A DNA stretch of 64,000 bases, from contig JBJEPQ010000054.1 in NCBI GenBank assembly GCA_051881315.1, forward strand, positions 1 through 64,000, written 5' to 3'. How positions within the stretch are numbered: the first letter of the stretch is position 1; every line of letters begins with the position of its first letter. Source of the stretch: CAG-488 sp051881315. GTDB lineage: Bacteria; Bacillota; Clostridia; Oscillospirales; Acutalibacteraceae. The notes under the pieces are model-generated. The model made no database searches and was not told the DNA's origin. It worked only from the letters and a program-made list of their open reading frames with translations. The position numbers and the translations under genes were made by a program. Of this stretch, positions 58,344 through 64,000 are shown one piece after another.

Positions 58344-59219
58344 TTATTCAAACCTTGGGGGAAATTCCATGGAGATGCGCCCAAGTTTTCCCCCTCTGTA
58401 CTCATCAAGAAGCATGACCGAGGCTCGCTCGGTGTTGACCTCGCCGCCGCTTATCAGCATACCTCTTTTTCTGCCGATCAGCTCAAGGATCTCCCACGAC
58501 TGAAGATCGTCAAAATTGTCAATTTTATATCTTTCGGAAAGGCGGTCGGGATAACCGTCACGCAGAACATCAAGAAGTCTGACCGCCATTGTTTCAATGT
58601 CGAGGACAGCGTCCTTGACCGAGCCGATGAAAGCAAGTCTGTCGCCGACAACGGGATCGTCAAACTTAGGCCAGAGCACGCCGGGAGTGTCGAGCAATTC
58701 AATTCCGTTGCCGATAAAAAACCACTGGTTGCTCGTTGTAACTCCGGGGCGGTCGGCAACCTTGGCACGCACCCTGCCTGCCATCTTGTTTATGAAAGAG
58801 GATTTTCCCGTGTTCGGAATACCGACGACCATAACCCTGAGAGCCTTGCCCGCCATTCCCCTGTCGGTGTTCGCCTTGATCTTTTCGGCAAGCACCTTGC
58901 GGACGAGGGGCGTGTAGGCATTCAGCCCCTTACCCGAACGGCAGTCCACGGCAAGAGCCTCGGCACCCGTTGAACGGAAATATTTTATCCAGTCCGCCGT
59001 GACCTTTTCATCAGCCATATCACATTTGTTGAGCAGGATTATTCTCGGCTTACCTGCGGTGATCTCGCCTATTTCGGGATTTCGGCTTGAAAGAGGAATT
59101 CTTGCGTCCAGAATTTCCGTCACGCAGTCCACACGGGTGAGACTCTCCTTGATAAGCCGTCTCGTTTTCGCCATATGTCCCGGAAACCACTGTACCGTTT
59201 GCTTTTGAAAATCGCCCAT
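58344..59219 (-). CDS. rbgA: Ribosome biogenesis GTPase RbgA (YlqF)
   Basis: The 291-residue product is a circularly permuted GTPase needed for late 50S assembly. The G4 motif NKCD (about 60) comes before G1 GIPNTGKSS (about 120) and G3 DTPG (about 165), the diagnostic order. The N terminus has VQWFPGHMAKTRRLI. A C-terminal RNA-binding helix bundle follows. ATG 59219 after AAAGGGGG is preferred to 59252. It commonly sits with rnhB, signal peptidase and rplS, all found here. Confidence 0.95.
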   Translation of the reverse strand: MGDFQKQTVQWFPGHMAKTRRLIKESLTRVDCVTEILDARIPLSSRNPEIGEITAGKPRIILLNKCDMADEKVTADWIKYFRSTGAEALAVDCRSGKGLNAYTPLVRKVLAEKIKANTDRGMAGKALRVMVVGIPNTGKSSFINKMAGRVRAKVADRPGVTTSNQWFFIGNGIELLDTPGVLWPKFDDPVVGDRLAFIGSVKDAVLDIETMAVRLLDVLRDGYPDRLSERYKIDNFDDLQSWEILELIGRKRGMLISGGEVNTERASVMLLDEYRGGKLGRISMEFPPRFE

Positions 59220-59235
59220 AGGAAATCCCCCTTTG

Positions 59236-59263
59236 AAAAAAGGCCGAACCAAACGATCCGGCC
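59236..59263 (-). terminator. Terminator of the acyltransferase gene
   Basis: On the minus strand GGCCG pairs with CGGCC around a 12-base loop and is followed by TTTTTT. It sits between the acyltransferase stop and the rbgA ribosome-binding site. Confidence 0.7.
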
Positions 59264-59269
59264 GAATGA

Positions 59270-60358
59270 CTATTGTAAAGCTCTGTATAAAGGAGCCAGA
59301 ATTTTTTTAACCGCCCCAATTATTTTCGGCTCCGCTTTATAAATCAATTTCATATAATTTTTCTCAAGTATATAAATTCTTGCAAGCTCGATTAGTGTAA
59401 ACACAGCGTACACGCCGAGACACGCCGCAATCGAATACGGGATGAGATACGGACTGTTCTGTAAATCCTTTCCGTGAAGCAGAACCTTCCACAAAAGCAA
59501 TCTGATGTGTTCATTCTCATGAATCAAATATACCCCAAAAGTAGCCGAAGCAAAAACATTAACAACTTTACTGGTCTTCATTCGCATATTTTTAAAAAGC
59601 AAAAAAATCAAAAGAGAAATTGACAAAGTAAACAAAGATGTTTCACTACAAAAATTTCTGACATAATACAAAGTGTGTTCATTATATGATCCTATTTTGA
59701 AAATCGCCAATTCAACCGACAAAGCTAAAAGAACAGCAACAATTAAAGCAATGCCGGCTTTCTTTTTGTCAATTTCGACATCATCCATATGTAGTTTGAT
59801 AAATCCCGCAAAGCTATACAACATAACGAATGTTGCCAAATTACTGCCCTGAAATTTCCAGTGTGCATTTATTCCGCAAACAGACCAAAGAACAACCATC
59901 AGAATAAGCATAAATATATATTGTTTTTTCGTCAGAGCTTTCAGAAGCTTATTTATAAACGGATAAATAAGAATAAGTACAAAATAAGTGCTTGCAAACC
60001 ACCATCGTTCTGTAGTAATCGGCAGAAAATCATAAATAAAGCTTGAAAAACCGAGTTCATCATTTTTTATAAAAGCACAATAAATAAACGCTATTCCTAT
60101 TGAGTAGAAAAATATTTGCAACCATAGCTTTGCCGTCTTTGAAACAGACCAATCGTTTTTGTTGATTAGAAAATACCCCGAAATGAAAACGAACAGATCT
60201 ACTCCGACTTTTCCCCAAAGTTCAAGAAAACAGATATAAACAAAGTTACCCGTCATATCAGTAAAAGAAAAACCGCTGTATCTGCCGAAATGATAGAAAA
60301 CTATCATCACCATGCTGACAATTCTCAGCAGTTCAAAGTTTGAACTTCTCTCTTTCAT
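59270..60358 (-). CDS. Acyltransferase family 3 membrane protein
   Basis: The 362-residue product has about ten membrane helices. It begins MKERSSNFELLRIVSMVMIV followed by FYHF, the family motif with the catalytic His. GKVGVDLFVFISGYFLI and TTERWWFASTYFVLILIYPF are further landmarks. Such proteins acylate sugars or lipids on the cell surface. The ATG at 60358 follows GGAG. The coding sequence is markedly AT-rich compared with lepB and rbgA on either side, and it interrupts the usual lepB-rbgA order, which suggests insertion by transfer. Confidence 0.88.
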   Translation of the reverse strand: MKERSSNFELLRIVSMVMIVFYHFGRYSGFSFTDMTGNFVYICFLELWGKVGVDLFVFISGYFLINKNDWSVSKTAKLWLQIFFYSIGIAFIYCAFIKNDELGFSSFIYDFLPITTERWWFASTYFVLILIYPFINKLLKALTKKQYIFMLILMVVLWSVCGINAHWKFQGSNLATFVMLYSFAGFIKLHMDDVEIDKKKAGIALIVAVLLALSVELAIFKIGSYNEHTLYYVRNFCSETSLFTLSISLLIFLLFKNMRMKTSKVVNVFASATFGVYLIHENEHIRLLLWKVLLHGKDLQNSPYLIPYSIAACLGVYAVFTLIELARIYILEKNYMKLIYKAEPKIIGAVKKILAPLYRALQ

Positions 60359-60376
60359 TGCATACTCCACAAACAA

Positions 60377-60940
60377 TTATTTGAACACCGTGAAATTCGG
60401 CATCATTCTGCATTTTGCAACGCCGAGAACGTATCTCTCGTCAACACAGCCGACCATCGGAGAACGGCTGTCCGTAGAATTATTCCTGTTGTCGCCCATC
60501 AGAAAGAGCTTGCCCTCGGGAACGACCATCGGAAATGTATTGCCCTCCATGGCGCGTGTCGGCTCGGCAATATACGGCTCGTTCAGCTCCTCGCCGTCAA
60601 CATAGACCTTGCCCGTCTGAAAATCAATGTCAACCGTCTGTCCTCCCTTGGCGATAACACGCTTGACAAGCGGCTCGTTGAACTCGTTCGGCTGGGTGCT
60701 GATAACGATGTCGCCCTGTTTAATCTCCGTGTTCACCGTGGAAACAATCAGCCAATCCCTGTTGTTGAGCGTCGGCATCATAGATTCGCCGTCAACTCCG
60801 ACAAAGCGCACAAAGAAAGTGAACATCACCGCAATTATAACCAATGCCGTGACGAAAACCGAAACCGTCTCATAAATGAAAGAGCCTCTCGGTTTTTCCT
60901 CTGCAATCGCATTATTCTCATTTTCATTTATTTCATTCAT
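60377..60940 (-). CDS. lepB: Signal peptidase I (second of two tandem copies)
   Basis: The 187-residue product has one N-terminal membrane helix (VSVFVTALVIIAVMFTFFVRF, about 26-46). The catalytic Ser is in GESMMPTL (about 53) and the catalytic Lys in VKRVIAKGGQTVDID (about 93). The end motif MGDNRNNSTDSR is complete. It removes signal peptides from exported proteins. It lies 21 bp downstream of a paralogue with about half of its residues the same by eye. Confidence 0.95.
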   Translation of the reverse strand: MNEINENENNAIAEEKPRGSFIYETVSVFVTALVIIAVMFTFFVRFVGVDGESMMPTLNNRDWLIVSTVNTEIKQGDIVISTQPNEFNEPLVKRVIAKGGQTVDIDFQTGKVYVDGEELNEPYIAEPTRAMEGNTFPMVVPEGKLFLMGDNRNNSTDSRSPMVGCVDERYVLGVAKCRMMPNFTVFK

Positions 60941-60961
60941 TTTTGTTACCGTCCCTTTGAA

Positions 60962-61591
60962 TTATTCTTCGGCACTCGGTTGAAAATTCTCGTAGATATT
61001 CATATCGCCGAACGGAAGCAGGCGGAAGGTAGCCTTTCCGAGAATGTAGCGTGTGTCGATAAAGCCTATATCCGTGTATCGGCTGTCGGTGGAGTGCATT
61101 CTGTTGTCACCCATGACAAAGACCTTGCCCTCGGGCACGATCAGAGGAAAGGTTACATCGCCCGAACGACGTGTCAGCTCGGCAATGTACGGCTCGTTAA
61201 TCTCCTCGCCGTCAATGAAAACCTGACCTGAGACAAAGTTGATGTCAACCGTCTGTCCCTCGGTTGCGATAATTCTTTTGACAATCGGCTCGTTGAACAC
61301 ATTCGGCTGAGTGATGATAACGATATCGCCGTAATTATATTCGCTTTTGGGAACGGTCACGAGCCAGTCTCCGTTCTGAAGAGTCGGCACCATTGAAGTT
61401 CCCACAACGCTCGCAGGGCGGCAGATAAAGGTAAAGATGATGAAGATCAGCACCAGAGCCGTTACGACAGAGCTGAAAAGGTCATAGACCTTGATCCAGC
61501 GTGAGCGTTCTTTTTTTGCCTGCTCGGGAGTCATTCCGTTTTTGAGGTATTCGTTCCAGTCTTCCTGAATATTACGTCTGCTTAATAACAT
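60962..61591 (-). CDS. lepB: Signal peptidase I (first of two tandem copies)
   Basis: The 209-residue product has a longer, charged N-terminal segment (SRRNIQEDWNEYLKNGMTPE) before its membrane helix (about 38-58). The Ser is in GTSMVPTL, the Lys in VKRIIATEGQTVDIN and the end motif is MGDNRMHSTDSR. AAGGAGG precedes ATG 61591. The two copies probably arose by duplication and may differ in substrate range. It is just downstream of rplS and its terminator. Confidence 0.95.
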   Translation of the reverse strand: MLLSRRNIQEDWNEYLKNGMTPEQAKKERSRWIKVYDLFSSVVTALVLIFIIFTFICRPASVVGTSMVPTLQNGDWLVTVPKSEYNYGDIVIITQPNVFNEPIVKRIIATEGQTVDINFVSGQVFIDGEEINEPYIAELTRRSGDVTFPLIVPEGKVFVMGDNRMHSTDSRYTDIGFIDTRYILGKATFRLLPFGDMNIYENFQPSAEE

Positions 61592-61636
61592 TGAATTACC
61601 TCCTTATATAAAATCGGTCAAAAACCGTTGGTTTAA

Positions 61637-61673
61637 TAAAAAACAAAAGGGCATGGAACCACCGCCATACCCC
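61637..61673 (-). terminator. Terminator of rplS
   Basis: On the minus strand GGGTATGGC-type and CCATGCCC sequences pair, followed by TTTTGTTTTTT. It separates rplS from the signal peptidase genes. Confidence 0.8.
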
Positions 61674-61687
61674 TCAGCTCAATTATT

Positions 61688-62035
61688 TTAGCCGATGCTC
61701 TGCTTAACCTTAGCAGCCTTACCGACTCTGTCACGCAGATAGTAGAGCTTGCTTCTGCGTACCTTACCTGTTCTGATAAGCTCGATTTTATCAACATTGG
61801 GTGAATGAACGGGGAAAACCCTCTCAACACCAACGCCGTAAGAAACTCGACGAACGGTAAATGTCTGGGAAACTCCGCTGCCCTTAACGGCAATTACGGT
61901 ACCCTCGAAAGCCTGGAGTCTTTCTCTCTCGCCTTCACGGATCTTAACCCAGATCTTGATAGTGTTACCTACCTTGATTGCCTCAGAAACGTCAGCCTTG
62001 AGGCTGTCCTGAGCGATTAATTTAAGTGCGTCCAT
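61688..62035 (-). CDS. rplS: 50S ribosomal protein L19
   Basis: The 115-residue product begins MDALKLIAQDSLKADVSEAI and has GNTIKIWVKIREGERERLQA and the signature SYGVGVERVFPVHSPNVDKI. It sits at the interface of the ribosomal subunits. ATG 62035 after GGGAGGTG is preferred to 62044. It has its own promoter, a structured leader and a terminator. Confidence 0.97.
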   Translation of the reverse strand: MDALKLIAQDSLKADVSEAIKVGNTIKIWVKIREGERERLQAFEGTVIAVKGSGVSQTFTVRRVSYGVGVERVFPVHSPNVDKIELIRTGKVRRSKLYYLRDRVGKAAKVKQSIG

Positions 62036-62160
62036 TACAGACACCTCCCATAAGATTTCAGGCGTTCTTAACGGTTAAACCGCCAGAGGACCGTCCGCTT
62101 TAATGTTGGGCATTAAACCCCGCCATGCGGACATACTTCCGCCTTGGTGGTCACAAATGC
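62036..62160 (-). promoter_or_regulatory. Structured rplS leader (L19 leader-like)
   Basis: The untranslated leader can fold into GTCCGC (62093-62098) with GCGGAC (62127-62132), and inside it TTTAATG (62099-62105) with CATTAAA (62111-62117), plus a smaller GGCG/CGCC hairpin (62061-62084). Bacillota rplS genes carry an autoregulatory L19 leader; position and size agree, but the consensus was not checked. Confidence 0.55.
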
Positions 62161-62166
62161 TTTAAT

Positions 62167-62195
62167 AGTTTAACATACGGTTTGGTTTATTGCAA
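62167..62195 (-). promoter_or_regulatory. Promoter of rplS
   Basis: On the minus strand TTGCAA (62190-62195) and TAAACT (62167-62172) are 17 bp apart, with TG one base before the -10 box. Confidence 0.65.
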
Positions 62196-62268
62196 GTGTT
62201 TTTTTGATTATTTATCGGAAAAATCAAGAAAAATTTTTGTTCATATTTTTTGTCACTATATATTGTTG

Positions 62269-63915
62269 TCAATCCTGATCCGAGACACTATTTTTTTCAT
62301 ATTCCCGCTGTGCAAGAATACAAATATTTTCCGACATACGCATAAAACAGCTTCCGTCCTCAAATTCCGCAACAACTTCAGGCTTGACTCCGAGCTTCTC
62401 GGCAAGCTCGTTCGCCTTTTCTCTGTCTTCTTTCGTGAAATAATACAGAGTTTTGGAATTGTCACACAGCTTGTAGTAATCCTTGATGCAGAGATATTTT
62501 ACCGGTTCAAAGCTCAACTCATCACGGTCGTTTCCCATAAACACAAGGTCAAGCTTATCCTCGGAAGCAATCGCAATATTGCTTGCACGGGAAAACGAAG
62601 CGTAAATATGCTCATAGCCGTTGTCGAGGGCATAGCGTGCCGCAACGTGGGCAGGACTTTCTGCGTCCCTGCCTGCTTTTATCTCCTTTGCCGTAACGGC
62701 GAAATTATATGCGATAACAAATGCGAAAACAACCGTCAAGCAAGCATAAACAGGTTTTCTCAGCTTTGCCTGATTTTTCAAAAGATATGCCGAGCTGACC
62801 GCAATAAGAGGGAACAGCATAAAATAATAAATCTCTCTTACCTGAATATTTGTTATCAAGCCGATGAGGAATATGCCGACAATCCCTAAGAAAAACATAA
62901 ACAGCACGGAAAAATCGGAATACTCCTCCTCTTTTCTTTTAAAAAGCTTGACCGCACACATTATTATGGCTGATAAAACCAAAATTACAAAAAATGCCGT
63001 AAAAACAACTTGTAGCGGTGAGGGCATTCTTTCAACCTGAAACAGTCTTAAAATTGCCCTTAATCCCTCGACTGCCTTTTGATAAATATTGTCAAAGCTC
63101 AAATTCAGGGAGGTTTCACCGAAAATTTGATGCTGATTCGGTTTTATCAGCTTTACCGTTATCAGTCCGGCTATATTGGAAATTAAAATTGCAACAGAAA
63201 AAATCAGCGTTTTCGGATTTTTTATTCTCTTGCTTTTTATCAGCTGAGCCAGCGTGAGCAATCCCTCACAGGCAAGAAGCGGCAGAACCGTTACTGCCGT
63301 TTGCCTGAGGCTTTGTATTCCCGAAGCAAAGCTTAGCACAACCGACAGCAGAGCCATCGGGATTATTTTCTTTTTCGGATAATTGTTTCTGATTCTTATG
63401 TAACAGCCGTAAATCACGAAAGCGGTTATCAGATAGCCTGCATAATAGCTCGCCATTGTAAAGAAAAGCTGTGCGCCTTTGGGACTTCCTGCAATATGTT
63501 TCCTGCCGATAATAAAGCCTGCCATTATCAGAAAACTGCTCATTCTTTCATTGTAGGAATACAGCGGTTTCATCATCCAATCATAGGACAGAATGATAAG
63601 CACGGTCATTATGCACGAAGCAACCGCCATGGATATGATTACATTTGAAGTCATTCCGTAGAGCAACGCCGCAAGAACAGGCGTTGAAAAGGCATAGGTC
63701 TGATTTCCGAATATCCAGTTCGGCGGAAAAAGCGATTTCGACTTCCATGCCTCCTTGGCATAGTTCAGATCGCTGTACATATCTCCGTCGTAGTATTCGG
63801 GATTACAACTGAGATTGACATAAAAAATCAGGCAGAGAAAAAACGCCAAAAGCACCGTCAGAATAACCGACAGCGTCCTTTGATTTTTCTTTTCGATTTT
63901 CGATATTTTTTTCAT
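62269..63915 (-). CDS. Polytopic membrane protein, GT-C-like, function unknown
   Basis: The 548-residue product has about 10-11 membrane helices in its first 400 residues and a soluble C-terminal domain of about 130 residues. The first external loop is acidic (YYDGDMYSDLNYAKEAW), reminiscent of the Asp-bearing loop of GT-C glycosyltransferases that use polyprenyl-phosphate sugars, but no firm motif is seen. ATG 63915 lies 2 bases before the previous stop region, with GGGGAG upstream. It is probably co-transcribed with the partial gene before it. A cell-surface glycan role is a guess. Confidence 0.7.
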   Translation of the reverse strand: MKKISKIEKKNQRTLSVILTVLLAFFLCLIFYVNLSCNPEYYDGDMYSDLNYAKEAWKSKSLFPPNWIFGNQTYAFSTPVLAALLYGMTSNVIISMAVASCIMTVLIILSYDWMMKPLYSYNERMSSFLIMAGFIIGRKHIAGSPKGAQLFFTMASYYAGYLITAFVIYGCYIRIRNNYPKKKIIPMALLSVVLSFASGIQSLRQTAVTVLPLLACEGLLTLAQLIKSKRIKNPKTLIFSVAILISNIAGLITVKLIKPNQHQIFGETSLNLSFDNIYQKAVEGLRAILRLFQVERMPSPLQVVFTAFFVILVLSAIIMCAVKLFKRKEEEYSDFSVLFMFFLGIVGIFLIGLITNIQVREIYYFMLFPLIAVSSAYLLKNQAKLRKPVYACLTVVFAFVIAYNFAVTAKEIKAGRDAESPAHVAARYALDNGYEHIYASFSRASNIAIASEDKLDLVFMGNDRDELSFEPVKYLCIKDYYKLCDNSKTLYYFTKEDREKANELAEKLGVKPEVVAEFEDGSCFMRMSENICILAQREYEKNSVSDQD

Positions 63916-63917
63916 TT

Positions 63918-64000
63918 TTATGTCTCCCCATTTTCAGCCACAAGCTCCACAAGATTTTCCGACAGGGAATACAGATAAACTTCGCCGAATTGAGCCTTTA
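63918..64000 (-). CDS. Partial gene, C-terminal end only
   Basis: A reading frame open at the window edge ends in TAA at 63918-63920. The last 27 residues include EVYLYSLSENLVELVAENGET. It overlaps the ribosome-binding site of the following gene, so the two are coupled. Too little is present to assign a family. Confidence 0.6.
   Translation of the reverse strand, partial: KAQFGEVYLYSLSENLVELVAENGET

Noticed and set aside
58226..58417. 63-codon plus-strand frame after rnhB
   Set aside because: No clear start signal; it runs from repeat-rich spacer into the 3' end of rbgA on the other strand.

Overview
The window looks like a chromosomal segment of an anaerobic Gram-positive Clostridia bacterium, probably close to Ruminococcus/Oscillospiraceae. 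The evidence is strong AGGAGG ribosome-binding sites, a zinc-binding S14 and L36, a single-chain pyruvate:ferredoxin oxidoreductase, the RbgA/RnhB/YraN neighbourhood, tandem SipS-type signal peptidases and a CpsB-type PHP phosphatase. No phage, plasmid, CRISPR array or transposase gene was seen. The species is inferred from gene content only.

Layout. 1-588: 3' end of a tRNA-Ala gene, then a repeat unit that copies the tRNA tail and terminator, then a second tRNA-like tail. 589-5486 (+): a PPC-domain protein, a repeat island, a MATE efflux pump with its own MerR-type regulator, and metY (O-acetylhomoserine sulfhydrylase) behind what looks like a Met/Cys-rich leader-peptide attenuator. 5550-16281 (-): GH38 alpha-mannosidase, a small membrane protein, Maf, a Nudix hydrolase, a Cys/Asp-rich zinc-ribbon protein, EF-P, an M24 peptidase, HemW, a GPH-type sugar transporter and LepA.

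16360-28452 (-): a ten-gene exopolysaccharide/capsule operon. It runs from a PglF-like 4,6-dehydratase and a PglC-like priming transferase, through two GT4 glycosyltransferases, an EpsG-like polymerase, a pyruvyl transferase and a membrane-anchored GH105-like protein, to a CpsB phosphatase, a fused Wzz/tyrosine kinase with a very long Gly-Tyr tail, and a DegT/PglE-type aminotransferase. No flippase is present. 29058-44190 (-): the S10-spc-alpha ribosomal protein operon, 31 genes from rpsJ to rplQ, including secY, adk, map, infA and rpoA. Its leader is about 300 nt long and can fold.

44862-64000: a secreted alpha/beta hydrolase (+); then mostly minus-strand genes: nifJ/por; clpX-clpP-tig; an orphan membrane protein; a metallophosphoesterase; a DUF1540-like peptide (+); threonine synthase; yraN and rnhB; rbgA; an acyltransferase; two signal peptidases; rplS with a structured leader; a polytopic membrane protein; and the 3' end of one more gene.

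Non-coding structure is unusually rich. Three intergenic islands (1053-1567, 53396-53607, 57893-58156) are built from degenerate 7-bp repeats of the form TCTAANN, in both orientations, mixed with REP-like palindromes. Two elements (49611-49816 and 55195-55270) share terminal inverted repeats of the type GGGNCTGYCRCANTAAG and look like MITEs or terminator elements. The strongest candidate for an undescribed system is the metY leader: promoter, 26-codon Met/Cys-rich peptide, and mutually exclusive antiterminator and terminator.
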